A stretch of 64,000 bases of DNA, from positions 186,001 to 250,000 of the forward strand of contig NZ_SMMA01000064.1 in assembly GCF_009711345.1 (NCBI RefSeq), given 5' to 3'. Positions 45,573 through 54,794 of the stretch are shown one piece after another (positions within the stretch are counted from its first letter, which is position 1; every line of letters starts with the position of its first letter). The position numbers and the translations under genes are program-made. The notes under the pieces were generated by a model, which saw nothing but the letters and a program-made list of their open reading frames with translations, made no database searches and was not told the origin of the DNA. The DNA is from Pseudovibrio flavus. GTDB lineage: Bacteria > Pseudomonadota > Alphaproteobacteria > Rhizobiales > Stappiaceae.

Positions 45573-46931
45573 CTACTTACCGATACAGAAGTCTCTGAAG
45601 ATCACATCAAGCAGGTCTTCAACGTCAATACGGCCTGTAATCCGGCCCAGATGATCAGCGGCACGACGCAAATCCTCACTGCGCAGTTCGATAGGCAACT
45701 GCTTTGCAGCGATAGCTGTTTCGATCGATTTAACGCACTGCTCTAGATGAACACGGTAGCGCTCACGGGTAATGAGCGGATTTTCGATCAAACCGATATT
45801 CTGCTCGGCAAACACCTTGAGCGCTTCCAAGAGCTGATCCATACCTCCACTAGCGACAACGGATGTATCGATGACAATAGATTCTGGATCATGATCTGCA
45901 TCATCTCCCCGCTCTAGATCGCTCTTGGTCTTCAAGAACCACAGGCCTTTGCGGTGACGAAGATCTTCAGGAACATCCAAAAGAGAACCGTTCGGTGGAA
46001 GTGTCCAGAGAATAAGGTCAGCACTTTCTGCATGAGCAAGTGCGCGGCGGATACCTTCTTTTTCCACCAAACCTGCATCATCACGTAGGCCCGCAGTGTC
46101 AGCCAAAGTGACCGGATAGCCGCCAAGGTCGAGATGAACCTCAAGCACGTCGCGGGTCGTTCCAGCCTCGGGGGTAACAATCGCAACATCGCGCTGCGCC
46201 AGCTTATTCATCAAACTGGACTTACCTGCATTCGGCGGACCAAGCAGAACGACTTGAAGACCAGAGCGCAAACGCTCCCCTCTCCTTGCATCAGAAAGGT
46301 GCGCGTGAATTTCACCTGAGAGAGCTGTTAGCTCCATCCAGATTTCATCAGCAACAGAATCCGGAACATCGTCCTCATCTGCAAAATCAAGTTCCGCTTC
46401 GATCATGGCACGGCTGCGTACCAACGCTTTACGCCATCCATCATAGAGCTCACCAAGAGCACCGGACATCTGGCGCTGCGCTTGACGACGCTGAGCTTCG
46501 GTCTCTGCATCGATCAGATCAGCAAGACCTTCCACTTCGGTGAGATCAAGTTTTCCATTTTGGAAAGCGCGGCGGGTATATTCCCCCTGCTCGGCAGGAC
46601 GGCTTCTTTCAAAACCGGAAAGCACGCGCAGTACCGCCGCCACAACAGCGCGGCCACCATGACAATGCAGTTCCACTACATCTTCACCGGTAAAACTGTT
46701 AGGCCCCTCAAAGCGCAGAACCAGCGCTTCATCCAGAACCGAACCATCGGCAGGATCGTAAAGACGGCGCAGAGCAGATTCACGTGAAACAGGGAACTTG
46801 CCCTTAATGAGCGCACGTAGAACAGTAAAGCTCTCAGAGCCAGACAATCTGATGACAGCAACGCCGGACGGCAGCGCACCACTGGACAAAGCAAAAATGG
46901 TATCAGTTGTGCCAGAATAAGAGACGCTCAT
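45573..46931 (-). CDS. mnmE: tRNA modification GTPase MnmE (TrmE)
   Basis: MnmE is the GTPase partner of MnmG. The 452-residue protein has the N-terminal formyl-tetrahydrofolate-binding domain, the embedded G domain with GPPNAGKSS (231-239), GTTRD in switch I and DTAG, and the invariant C-terminal CIGK (449-452) with its catalytic Cys. It is divergent from the DUF255 gene. Confidence 0.96.
   Translation of the reverse strand: MSVSYSGTTDTIFALSSGALPSGVAVIRLSGSESFTVLRALIKGKFPVSRESALRRLYDPADGSVLDEALVLRFEGPNSFTGEDVVELHCHGGRAVVAAVLRVLSGFERSRPAEQGEYTRRAFQNGKLDLTEVEGLADLIDAETEAQRRQAQRQMSGALGELYDGWRKALVRSRAMIEAELDFADEDDVPDSVADEIWMELTALSGEIHAHLSDARRGERLRSGLQVVLLGPPNAGKSSLMNKLAQRDVAIVTPEAGTTRDVLEVHLDLGGYPVTLADTAGLRDDAGLVEKEGIRRALAHAESADLILWTLPPNGSLLDVPEDLRHRKGLWFLKTKSDLERGDDADHDPESIVIDTSVVASGGMDQLLEALKVFAEQNIGLIENPLITRERYRVHLEQCVKSIETAIAAKQLPIELRSEDLRRAADHLGRITGRIDVEDLLDVIFRDFCIGK
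46776..46791. other. parS-like palindrome inside mnmE
   Basis: AGATTCACGTGAAACA matches the parS consensus at 14 of 16 positions, keeping the inner TTCACGTGAA core intact. It is coding in mnmE. Confidence 0.55.
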
Positions 46932-47021
46932 ATACTAACCAATCATTCCCAGCGTTTGGACCCAGCACAAGGCCTACGCTTCCTATTATATCTGATAGAT
47001 GCCCGAATGGACGTACCCACT

Positions 47022-49010
47022 ATGTGCCACAATCGCTTAACGAACGCTTCAAGCCCTTACCTTCTTCAACATAAAGATAACCCTGTTCATTGGTGGGAAT
47101 GGGGCGAAGAGGCACTGCAAAAAGCTCAAGCACAAGACAAGCCAATCCTTTTATCCATCGGGTATTCAGCTTGTCATTGGTGCCACGTTATGGCGCACGA
47201 GAGTTTTGAAGATCAGGAAACCGCTGATCTGATGAACCAGCTATTTATCAATATCAAGGTCGATCGGGAAGAGCGGCCGGACATTGATTACATTTATATG
47301 CGGGCGCTGCACAGTTTGGGAGAACAAGGCGGCTGGCCCCTAACAATGTTTCTCACACCGTTCGGCGAACCATTTTGGGGTGGCACGTACTTTCCGCCCA
47401 CAGCTCGATATGGCCGTCCATCTTTCAAAGAAGTTCTAGGTTCCATCGCTCATGCTTATGAAACAAATCGCGATGCCATTGAAGACAACAAGCAGATACT
47501 TCTGCAAGCCCTACAGAAAGATACAGCCTCACGAGAGGGCGATGGAATCGATGTCACACTGCTAACCGCTGCGGCCCAGAAGATTTCTTCTATCCAAGAC
47601 CCTATCAATGGCGGACTTAACGGCGCGCCAAAGTTTCCGCAGGCCTCAGTGCAAGAGGTCCTATTCAGAGCAGCTGTTCGTGAGAGTTCCCTCCCCTATC
47701 GCGAACAGTTCCTCCAATATCTAGACCGGATGGGTGAAGGCGGCATCTATGACCATCTAGGCGGTGGTCTTGCTCGTTACGCTGTCGATTCAAAATGGCT
47801 CATCCCTCACTTCGAAAAAATGCTCTACGACAACGCTCAGTACATTCAGCAGTTATCTTGGGCCTACGCAGCCACGGGAGATACAGCCTACAAAAAGCGC
47901 ATTGATGATGTCGTCGGATGGATAGAACGCGAGATGTCTCTCCCTGATGGAATTCTTGCTTCAGCATTAGATGCAGACAGTGAGGGCGAAGAAGGCAAAT
48001 TCTACGTCTGGTCCTATGAGGAAATCGAGAAACTCATCACCAACACCGGCCAACTGGATGCGCTAAAAAAATTCTACGACGTAGCACCAGATGGCAATTG
48101 GGAAGGCAAGATAATCCTCAATCGTCTCGCTGCCGATTCAATTCCAACCGACAAAGAAAAACGTGATCTCGATGCTGCGTTCCGAATTCTTTTCACTGAA
48201 CGGGAAAAACGCATACGCCCACATCGCGATGACAAGGCACTTACTGATTGGAACGCAATGACCGTCGTTGCTCTAATCAGCGCTTTTGACAATGTTTCAT
48301 GTGAATCAAATCGCACTCTCGCCACCAGAGTTTTCGCAGCGACACGAGAGCAAAAGAACACTCCCCTTCCCCATTCTACAAGGCTTGGAAAAATTGGAGC
48401 GGATGCTTTTGCTGCAGATTATGCATGGATGGCCCGAGCCGCCCTCGCCCTTGCCAGAACCGAACCTGATGAGCAGGTGCGGGCAGAATATTATCAAGAC
48501 GCAGAAAAATATCTCGCCATATTGAAGAATGAATTCAAAAGCGACGAAGGTGGATTTTTCTTCACCTCACATACTGCAGATAAAACAGTTATCAGACCTC
48601 TTCACGCCTATGATGAAGCAACGCCGAATTACAACAGCGTCGCTGCTCTTGCATTCATTGAACATTGGGTACTGACTGACAGCGAGGAAAGCAGAGAAAT
48701 CGCCGATCAAATTATAAGCCGCTTCGGACCTCTTATTGCAAAGAATGTCACCGGCACATCATCACTTCTAAATGCCTTTGATACACGCATCCGATTTAAG
48801 AAAGTGATTTTGCCTTCTGCCGGGGACGCGGATCAGCGAGCAACTCTTACCCAAGCAATTATCAGAAAAGCTGATCCTGCGATTATTATGGAGCACTACC
48901 CCGGTCCAGCTTCCAACAAACTACCCATCAACTTCTCGCAGAACGAAGCACTCTACATTTGTTCGGAAGATGGATGTTCATTACCTATCACAGACCCAAG
49001 TCAATTCTAG
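47022..49010 (+). CDS. DUF255 (YyaL/SPATA20-like) thioredoxin-domain protein
   Basis: The N-terminal 170 residues are a thioredoxin-like DUF255 domain starting [21 protein letters not shown] and holding CHWC (51-54). The rest is an (alpha/alpha)6-barrel resembling N-acylglucosamine epimerases, with [14 protein letters not shown] and [19 protein letters not shown]. Total 662 residues from the ATG at 47022; ATG 47007 and TTG 46956 are alternatives. The biochemical role is unknown in bacteria. It is the only rightward gene in the leftward ori-proximal block apart from none nearby, so it runs against replication. It carries a weak parS-like sequence at 48293. Confidence 0.85.
   Translation: MCHNRLTNASSPYLLQHKDNPVHWWEWGEEALQKAQAQDKPILLSIGYSACHWCHVMAHESFEDQETADLMNQLFINIKVDREERPDIDYIYMRALHSLGEQGGWPLTMFLTPFGEPFWGGTYFPPTARYGRPSFKEVLGSIAHAYETNRDAIEDNKQILLQALQKDTASREGDGIDVTLLTAAAQKISSIQDPINGGLNGAPKFPQASVQEVLFRAAVRESSLPYREQFLQYLDRMGEGGIYDHLGGGLARYAVDSKWLIPHFEKMLYDNAQYIQQLSWAYAATGDTAYKKRIDDVVGWIEREMSLPDGILASALDADSEGEEGKFYVWSYEEIEKLITNTGQLDALKKFYDVAPDGNWEGKIILNRLAADSIPTDKEKRDLDAAFRILFTEREKRIRPHRDDKALTDWNAMTVVALISAFDNVSCESNRTLATRVFAATREQKNTPLPHSTRLGKIGADAFAADYAWMARAALALARTEPDEQVRAEYYQDAEKYLAILKNEFKSDEGGFFFTSHTADKTVIRPLHAYDEATPNYNSVAALAFIEHWVLTDSEESREIADQIISRFGPLIAKNVTGTSSLLNAFDTRIRFKKVILPSAGDADQRATLTQAIIRKADPAIIMEHYPGPASNKLPINFSQNEALYICSEDGCSLPITDPSQF
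48293..48308. other. Degenerate parS-like sequence in the DUF255 gene
   Basis: TGTTTCATGTGAATCA matches the parS consensus at 14 of 16 positions, with one mismatch in each half. Weak candidate. Confidence 0.3.
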
Positions 49011-49097
49011 AGCCAATAAAGTGCAAGAGTTTCCTGATCTGAGGGTGACTGGAATTCTCCATCTATACAGAAGTTATACACCGAGATTCCAACAGGA

Positions 49098-49113
49098 CGA
49101 TTCACGTGAAACA
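49098..49113. other. parS-like site, first of a pair
   Basis: CGATTCACGTGAAACA, 14 of 16 matches to the consensus with an intact TTCACGTGAA core. It is intergenic and exactly 40 bp before the next site. Confidence 0.65.
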
Positions 49114-49137
49114 TGCCCACTAATAAAGACTGGGTGA

Positions 49138-49153
49138 TGATTCACGTGAAACA
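49138..49153. other. parS-like site, second of a pair
   Basis: TGATTCACGTGAAACA, 15 of 16 matches to the consensus. Together with the site 40 bp to the left it lies between the 3' ends of two convergent genes, about 3.7 kb from the proposed origin. Confidence 0.75.
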
Positions 49154-49188
49154 CGTCTAGACAACACAAAAGCAAGAGAATCTCGGTC

Positions 49189-49767
49189 TTATTTCGAAAG
49201 AGTCATGAACTCTTCAAGCCTCAGCCGATGAAGCACATGACGCTTCAAAGGACTATCATCGTCCACAGCCGGATGATCAAAATCATCCACAGCATCACGG
49301 TGCATTCCCAGCTTATCCATTACGCGACCAGAACGGATATTCATTGGCACCCGCATGGCAATAATCTCTTCAAGGCCCAGTGTCTCAAACCCATAAGCGA
49401 GCCACGCTCTGGAAGCCTCAGTCGCATATCCCCTCCCCCAGTACTCACTCTTAATACGCCAGCCAATCTCGACACATGGATCAAACGGCAACGGCACATC
49501 AAACTCAGGGATACTCAAACCAGCAAAGCCGATAAACGTTCCATCCACCTTATCGGCGATTACAGGGAAACAAGAACCGTTTCGTTCCTGCTTTTCCATA
49601 AGCCTTACAAGCATCCTTTCGGAATCGACTCGATCCATAAGCGCTGGAAAATACTCCATCACAATTGGATCAGCACACATCTGTGCCAGACCATCTAAAT
49701 CGGATAGCTCCCATTTTCTGAGGGCCAGTCTTTCGGTCTCCAAAGTCGGTGTTGCTAGCAAAGGCAT
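49189..49767 (-). CDS. GNAT-family N-acetyltransferase (RimJ/RimL-like)
   Basis: The 192-residue protein starts with TLETERLALRKWELSDLDGL, the RimJ/RimL opening, and has the acetyl-CoA region IGWRIKSEYWGRGYATEASRAWLAYGF near 105-131. Substrate may be a protein N-terminus or a small amine. It lies between the rho terminator and the paired parS sites and is transcribed leftward. Confidence 0.85.
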   Translation of the reverse strand: MPLLATPTLETERLALRKWELSDLDGLAQMCADPIVMEYFPALMDRVDSERMLVRLMEKQERNGSCFPVIADKVDGTFIGFAGLSIPEFDVPLPFDPCVEIGWRIKSEYWGRGYATEASRAWLAYGFETLGLEEIIAMRVPMNIRSGRVMDKLGMHRDAVDDFDHPAVDDDSPLKRHVLHRLRLEEFMTLSK

Positions 49768-49783
49768 AATGAAAGCTCCAAAG

Positions 49784-49816
49784 AAAAAGGGCCGTCCCTT
49801 TTATAAGAGACGGCCC
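49784..49816 (-). terminator. Rho-independent terminator of rho
   Basis: On the leftward strand GGGCCGTC (49816-49809) pairs with GACGGCCC (49796-49789), followed by five T. It lies 28 bp past the rho stop and just before the acetyltransferase start. Confidence 0.9.
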
Positions 49817-49843
49817 TCAATCACAATTCAGAAATACGATATT

Positions 49844-51109
49844 TTACGTATTCATTGAATCGAAGAAATCGTCGTTGGATTTGGTCTGGCGCAGTTTGTC
49901 GAGCAAGAACTCAACTGCATCCACGGTGCCCATTGGGTTGAGGATACGGCGCAGAACGAACGTCTTCTTGAGCTTGTCGGCAGGAACCAGAAGCTCTTCC
50001 TTACGTGTACCAGAACGCTGAATATCAACGGCTGGGAAGACGCGCTTATCAGCGATCTTACGGTCAAGGATGATTTCGGAGTTACCGGTACCCTTAAACT
50101 CTTCAAAGATCACTTCGTCCATGCGGCTACCCGTATCAATCAGCGCTGTTGCGATGATAGTCAGGGAACCGCCCTGCTCGATGTTACGAGCAGCACCAAA
50201 GAAGCGCTTAGGACGCTGCAGAGCGTTCGCATCCACACCACCGGTGAGAACCTTACCAGAGGACGGCACAACGGTGTTGTAAGCGCGGCCCAGACGAGTG
50301 ATGGAGTCCAGAAGGATCACAACGTCACGGCCATGCTCTACAAGGCGTTTTGCCTTCTCGATAACCATTTCCGCAACCTGTACGTGGCGTGCAGCTGGCT
50401 CATCAAAGGTAGAGGAAACAACTTCACCATTCACGGTGCGCTGCATGTCCGTCACTTCTTCTGGACGTTCATCGATCAACAGAACGATGAGGTAGCACTC
50501 TGGGTGGTTGGTTGTGATGGATTTTGCAATGTTCTGCAGGAAGACAGTCTTACCGGTGCGCGGAGGCGCAGTGATAAGAGCACGCTGACCTTTACCAAGC
50601 GGTGCAACCAAATCAATGATGCGGGAGGAAAGGTCTTTGCTTGTCGGGTTTTCAATTTCGAGATTGAAACGCTGCTCTGGGTAAAGCGGTGTCAGGTTAT
50701 CGAAGTGAACCTTGTGGCGCGCTGCGTCAGGATCTTCAAAATTGATCTTATTGACCTTCAGAAGGGCGAAGTAACGCTCACCTTCCTTAGGGCTGCGGAT
50801 CTGGCCTTCAACAGTGTCACCGGTACGCAAAGAAAATCTGCGGATCTGGGACGGGGAGACGTAAATGTCATCCGGACCTGGAAGGTAGTTCGCATCAGGA
50901 GAACGAAGGAATCCGAAGCCGTCTTGTAGGACTTCGACAACACCTTCACCAATAATTTCAATATCTTGTTCTGCAAGCCGCTTAAGAATAGCAAACATAA
51001 GTTCCTGTTTGCGCATAGTGCTTGCATTTTCTACTTCATGTTCCTCTGCGAAAGCGAGGAGCTCAGTAGGGGTTTTAGATTTTAGATCTTTAAGTTTCAT
51101 TTCCCGCAT
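49844..51109 (-). CDS. rho: Transcription termination factor Rho
   Basis: Rho is the hexameric RNA helicase that ends transcription. The 421-residue protein starts [18 protein letters not shown], has the cold-shock-like RNA-binding domain with [30 protein letters not shown] near 63-92 in part, and the P-loop PPRTGKT at 182-188. It is followed by an intrinsic terminator and preceded by a 246-bp leader that could serve autogenous control. Downstream of hemJ in the leftward ori block. Confidence 0.97.
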   Translation of the reverse strand: MREMKLKDLKSKTPTELLAFAEEHEVENASTMRKQELMFAILKRLAEQDIEIIGEGVVEVLQDGFGFLRSPDANYLPGPDDIYVSPSQIRRFSLRTGDTVEGQIRSPKEGERYFALLKVNKINFEDPDAARHKVHFDNLTPLYPEQRFNLEIENPTSKDLSSRIIDLVAPLGKGQRALITAPPRTGKTVFLQNIAKSITTNHPECYLIVLLIDERPEEVTDMQRTVNGEVVSSTFDEPAARHVQVAEMVIEKAKRLVEHGRDVVILLDSITRLGRAYNTVVPSSGKVLTGGVDANALQRPKRFFGAARNIEQGGSLTIIATALIDTGSRMDEVIFEEFKGTGNSEIILDRKIADKRVFPAVDIQRSGTRKEELLVPADKLKKTFVLRRILNPMGTVDAVEFLLDKLRQTKSNDDFFDSMNT

Positions 51110-51355
51110 GAATAGGGATCGTCTTTTCTACTGGTTCTATGCTGTAATAAATAAGTCTTGCACGAACTAGGAATTTAGGTGGGATCGTGTAACTTTCGTA
51201 GCGCAGCTCAGCTGAGCAATGTGGTCCGCTTTCTCCGAGCGCGAAAAAGTCACCTTTGGTGAAGTTGGGCAGCAATATACCCAACTCTTTGCGTTGCTTC
51301 AAGAGCCAAAATATACTGAAAAATCACAATAGGAGAGAATTTTAAATAAAACAGA

Positions 51356-51787
51356 CTAAATCGTAGGTTTAAACACCACGATAAAGACAATGGCGACCAT
51401 TAAAACTGTCGGTACTTCATTCAAAATTCGAAAATAACGCGAGCTTTTCTGGTTGTTATCTGCCGCAAATCGCTTCACATGCCCGCTTAGCAAGCCGTGA
51501 TAGCCACTCATAATTAGAACAAGTACAAATTTAAGCATAAACCAAAAATCATGGTAGGCACTGAGCAGAACAACTGCCCAAAGACCAAAAATCCAGCTGG
51601 CGATCATAGCCGGATTCATGATGGCCTTGAGTAATCGCCGCTCCATGACTTTGAAGGTTTCGCTTTTATCAGAGCCTATTTCACAATCGGCGTGATAAAC
51701 GAAAAGGCGAGGCAGATAGAAAATTCCGGCCATCCAGGCAATCACCGAAATGATGTGCAGTGACTTTGCTAGGCTGTACCAATCCAT
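51356..51787 (-). CDS. hemJ: Protoporphyrinogen oxidase HemJ
   Basis: HemJ is the membrane-embedded, oxygen-independent type of protoporphyrinogen IX oxidase in heme synthesis. The 143-residue protein has four hydrophobic helices, with the conserved KSLHIISVIAWMAGIFYLPRLFVYH stretch split over helix 1 (His11, Arg-containing loop near 26). It is 32 bp downstream of hemE, forming a heme pair. Confidence 0.93.
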   Translation of the reverse strand: MDWYSLAKSLHIISVIAWMAGIFYLPRLFVYHADCEIGSDKSETFKVMERRLLKAIMNPAMIASWIFGLWAVVLLSAYHDFWFMLKFVLVLIMSGYHGLLSGHVKRFAADNNQKSSRYFRILNEVPTVLMVAIVFIVVFKPTI

Positions 51788-51819
51788 AATCTACTCCGCC
51801 TCTTCCCGTTAACGTGTTT

Positions 51820-52851
51820 CTAGATCTCGCCTTTGACGCGCTTGACCATGCGCGCAACATGATCTGGTGATGTTTGCGGCGTTACACCATGCCCCAGATT
51901 GAAGATATGCGGACCAGAGCCGAGCGTCTCCAGTACATAGTCAATTCCCTCATCCAAAGCTGTGCCGCCGGCCACAAGACGCATCGGGTCCAAGTTACCC
52001 TGAACCGGAACCTTCTTCTGAAGCGCCTGAGCAACGTGTGCAGGCACGGTCCAGTCAAGACCAAGGGCATCCACCCCCGTACCCTCTAAATAACGCTCCA
52101 GACGCGCTGCAGAGGCTTTTGGGAAGCCAATGAGCTTGGCATCAGGGCGCTGTGCTTTCACACCAGCCACAATCTTGGCTGTTGGTGCGATGCTCCAACG
52201 CTCAAATCCGGCATCATCAAGCACACCGGCCCAGGTATCAAAAATCTGCAAGGCATCGGCACCGGCATCGATCTGGGCGACGAGATAGGTAATGGAAGCT
52301 TCAACGAGCTGATCGATGAAAGCCTGCATCAGCTCAGGATCCCTATAAGCGCCGATACGAGCGGCGGTCTGGTCCTGAGTGGTATGTCCTGCAACAGAAT
52401 AGCAAGCGACTGTCCACGGAGCTCCGCAGAAGCCTAGAAGAGTGGTTTCGGATGGTAGCTGAGCACGCAGGCGTCCAACGGTTTCGATAACCGGAGCCAA
52501 ATGCTTCATCGTCCTAGCCTGATCGAGCTTTGCCAATTGCTCGGAGCTAAGAGGTTCAAGAACAGGTCCTCTGCCCTCTTCAAACCAGACTGGATAGCCC
52601 AGAGCGTCTGGAACGACGAAGATATCAGAAAACAGAATGGCTGCATCAAAGCCATAACGGCGGATCGGCTGGAGAGTGACCTCGGTAGCAAGATCGGGGT
52701 TGTAGCAGAAATCGAGGAAGTTCTTCGCCTTGGTTCTCTCTGCCCGGTACTCAGGAAGATAACGACCTGCCTGACGCATCATCCAGATAGGTGGTCGCTC
52801 TAGGGTTTCTCCGTTCAGTACGCGCATCACTGCCCGTTCATGAGACTTCAT
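51820..52851 (-). CDS. hemE: Uroporphyrinogen decarboxylase
   Basis: HemE decarboxylates uroporphyrinogen III to coproporphyrinogen III. The ATG at 52851 with AAGGGG upstream gives 343 residues; the longer frame would start at a TTG. Motifs are PPIWMMRQAGRYLPEYR near 20-36 and GFCGAPWTVACYSVAG near 140. It is the first leftward gene next to the proposed origin, as in Caulobacter and Sinorhizobium. Confidence 0.96.
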   Translation of the reverse strand: MKSHERAVMRVLNGETLERPPIWMMRQAGRYLPEYRAERTKAKNFLDFCYNPDLATEVTLQPIRRYGFDAAILFSDIFVVPDALGYPVWFEEGRGPVLEPLSSEQLAKLDQARTMKHLAPVIETVGRLRAQLPSETTLLGFCGAPWTVACYSVAGHTTQDQTAARIGAYRDPELMQAFIDQLVEASITYLVAQIDAGADALQIFDTWAGVLDDAGFERWSIAPTAKIVAGVKAQRPDAKLIGFPKASAARLERYLEGTGVDALGLDWTVPAHVAQALQKKVPVQGNLDPMRLVAGGTALDEGIDYVLETLGSGPHIFNLGHGVTPQTSPDHVARMVKRVKGEI

Positions 52852-52879
52852 AGCCAATCCCCTTGTCCACTAATCCCCC

Positions 52880-52897
52880 AATAAGAAGATTCTTATT
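52880..52897. promoter_or_regulatory. Palindrome just upstream of hemE
   Basis: AATAAGAA-ga-TTCTTATT, a perfect 8-bp inverted repeat 29 bp before hemE, with a GANTC site at its centre. It overlaps the region between the hemE promoter candidate and its start, so it could be an operator or an origin element. Confidence 0.45.
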
Positions 52898-52914
52898 AGA
52901 GTGATTTTTGTTTC

Positions 52915-52940
52915 TATTAGGGAGTGGATTACAAGGATCA
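52915..52940 (-). promoter_or_regulatory. Candidate hemE promoter
   Basis: On the leftward strand TTGATC (52940-52935) and TAATAG (about 52918-52913) are 16 bp apart, leaving a leader of about 55 bases. It lies within the proposed origin region. Confidence 0.35.
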
Positions 52941-53064
52941 AATAAACTCCACAATGCACCAAAGAGGGATAGAGAAAACGACAGTTGTGCTATTCGACCG
53001 CGAAACGATAATGCACAAGAGTCGATAAGAGTCATTTATCCTATAAGATTCAGCGGGTTATCGC

Positions 53065-53159
53065 CGAAACGTTTTTTTACGAACTTTGGATTGCAGCGAT
53101 TGTAGCCTGTGAATACACTCCTAAAAAAGTGTGTAATCCAAAGAACTCAAACCGTTTCG
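53065..53159. repeat. Nested inverted repeats in the origin region
   Basis: Three pairs of arms are nested: CGAAACG (53065-53071) with CGTTTCG (53153-53159), CTTTGGATT (53084-53092) with AATCCAAAG (53135-53143), and ACACT (53115-53119) with AGTGT (53128-53132). The outer two share a centre near 53113. Confidence 0.6.
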
Positions 53160-53279
53160 CCTAAAACATCCACGCGCCTGTGATTTGTTAATTAAATATA
53201 GCGAACGAGGATGAAATTCGCGTAGCCTGCGAGTTGTCAGGGGTTATCCATGATTGTTCAAAGACGTGGGGATTGAATC

Positions 53280-54119
53280 ATGGGAAAAGATGCTAACTAT
53301 TTCCATTTACACATGATTTCGGATTCAACGGGCGAAACTTTGATGACTGTTGCCCGTGCTGCCAGCGCTCAATACGCCAACATAGAGCCGATTGAGCACG
53401 TATATCCCCTCATTCGTCAGGAGCGCCAGCTAGAACGGGTGCTTCAAGAGGTGGAAAGCGCCCCTGGTATCGTGCTCTATACTCTAGTGGAGCAGGATCT
53501 AGCTAAGCTATTGAAAAAGCGATGCAAAGAGCTTGGTGTTCCCTGTGTTGGTATCCTCCAGCCTGTCTACGATATCTTCCACTCCTACCTGAATGTTTCG
53601 GAAACGTGGCGCGTTGGCGGCCAGCATGTGCTTGATGACGAATATTTCGAGCGTATGGAGGCCCTGAACTTCACCATGATGCACGACGATGGCCAGATGA
53701 TGGAAAATCTGGAAGAAGCGGATGTCGTTCTTCTGGGTATTAGTCGTACATCAAAAACGCCCACCTGCATCTATCTAGCTAATCGGGGGATAAAGGCAGC
53801 AAACGTTCCTATTGTTCCGGAGATAAAACTGCCCAGAGGCCTGTTTAAGCTAAGAAAACCCTTGGTTATCTGCCTAGTTGCATCTGCGGATCGGATCCGT
53901 GACATTCGGCAAAATCGGGTACTGGAAACCATGGGTAAAACCAACGAGGTTTATGTGGATCGTAAATCCATTTCGCAGGAGATACGAGCATGCAAGGCAA
54001 TGGCCAAGGAAAACCATTGGCCCCTACTGGATGTAACCCGCAAATCCATTGAGGAGTCATCGGCGGAGATCATTTCGTTGCTGAAAAAGCACCGTGCGGA
54101 ACATGGTGCACGCCCATAG
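53280..54119 (+). CDS. ppsR: Pyruvate,water/phosphate dikinase regulatory protein (PpsR, DUF299)
   Basis: DUF299 proteins are bifunctional kinase/pyrophosphorylases that switch PEP synthase or pyruvate phosphate dikinase off and on. The 279-residue protein has the P-loop-like GISRTSKTP (153-161) and the N-terminal HMISDSTGET. It is the first rightward gene beside the proposed origin. Which dikinase it controls cannot be told from the window. Confidence 0.92.
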   Translation: MGKDANYFHLHMISDSTGETLMTVARAASAQYANIEPIEHVYPLIRQERQLERVLQEVESAPGIVLYTLVEQDLAKLLKKRCKELGVPCVGILQPVYDIFHSYLNVSETWRVGGQHVLDDEYFERMEALNFTMMHDDGQMMENLEEADVVLLGISRTSKTPTCIYLANRGIKAANVPIVPEIKLPRGLFKLRKPLVICLVASADRIRDIRQNRVLETMGKTNEVYVDRKSISQEIRACKAMAKENHWPLLDVTRKSIEESSAEIISLLKKHRAEHGARP

Positions 54120-54197
54120 CTATTGAAAACCGCAGCCGGCTATGTCTGATAGAGCCTAACAACGACAACAAGTGATCCCCAATCAAGAAAGAAGCCT

Positions 54198-54794
54198 ATG
54201 ACCGATCTTGTTCTGGCGAGTGGTAGCCGTGTTCGCGCCACCCTGATGGAAAACGCAGGTCTGTCCTTCACCATTGATCCGGCGAAGGTGGATGAGCGCG
54301 CTGTTGAAGAACCGCTTCTGGCACAAAATGTTGAGCCGCAAGAAATTGCCCGCGTTTTGGCGCAGGCCAAAGCGATTGAAACCTCAACCCGCAACCCCGG
54401 TAAAATGGTTGTCGGGGCTGACCAAATCCTTGCTTTTGAAGGCACGCGCCTCACCAAACCGGAAAACATGGCAGCCGCTCGCGCTCAGCTAGAGAGCTTC
54501 TCCGGCAAAGCCCACGCACTGCACGCTGGCGTGTGTGTTGCCTTCGATGGCCACGTTCTTTGGGAAACCGTCTCTACAGCGAACCTACACGTTCGTACCC
54601 TTTCACCAGAGTTTCTTGACTGGTACATGGAAACGGCTGGAAGCGATATTCTCTCCAGCGTTGGTGCTTATCAGCTTGAAAGCGTTGGTATTCAGCTCTT
54701 CCAGCGGATTGAAGGCGACTACTTTACGATTTTGGGTCTGCCTATGCTGCCGCTGCTCGACTTTTTGCGCAAATCTGGAACGTTGATTAAATGA
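54198..54794 (+). CDS. Maf-family nucleoside triphosphate pyrophosphatase
   Basis: Maf proteins hydrolyse non-canonical or modified NTPs. The 198-residue protein begins LVLASGSRVRATLMENAG (the Maf start with the conserved SxSxxR), has VVGADQILAFEG near 72-83 and SSVGAYQLESVG near 153-164. Whether it is the YhdE or YceF subtype is not settled. Its end overlaps aroE by four bases (ATGA). Confidence 0.92.
   Translation: MTDLVLASGSRVRATLMENAGLSFTIDPAKVDERAVEEPLLAQNVEPQEIARVLAQAKAIETSTRNPGKMVVGADQILAFEGTRLTKPENMAAARAQLESFSGKAHALHAGVCVAFDGHVLWETVSTANLHVRTLSPEFLDWYMETAGSDILSSVGAYQLESVGIQLFQRIEGDYFTILGLPMLPLLDFLRKSGTLIK

Larger units (their letters stand above)
52852..53279. other. oriC: Putative chromosomal origin of replication (oriC)
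   Basis: This 428-bp gap lies between divergent hemE and the ppsR/DUF299 gene, the place of the Caulobacter and Sinorhizobium origins. It carries DnaA-box-like sequences (TTGTCCACT at 52863-52871, TTATCCTAT at 53036-53044, TTATCCATG at 53244-53252), an AT-rich TTAATTAA near 53188, five GANTC sites (52888, 53019, 53029, 53047, 53275) and nested inverted repeats at 53065-53159. Genes on both sides mostly point away from it. No box is a perfect TTATCCACA, so the exact start is inferred. Confidence 0.75.

Noticed and set aside
51090-51302. 70-codon frame in the rho leader (RhoL-like peptide)
   Set aside because: It starts at TTG without a ribosome-binding site and overlaps rho out of frame.
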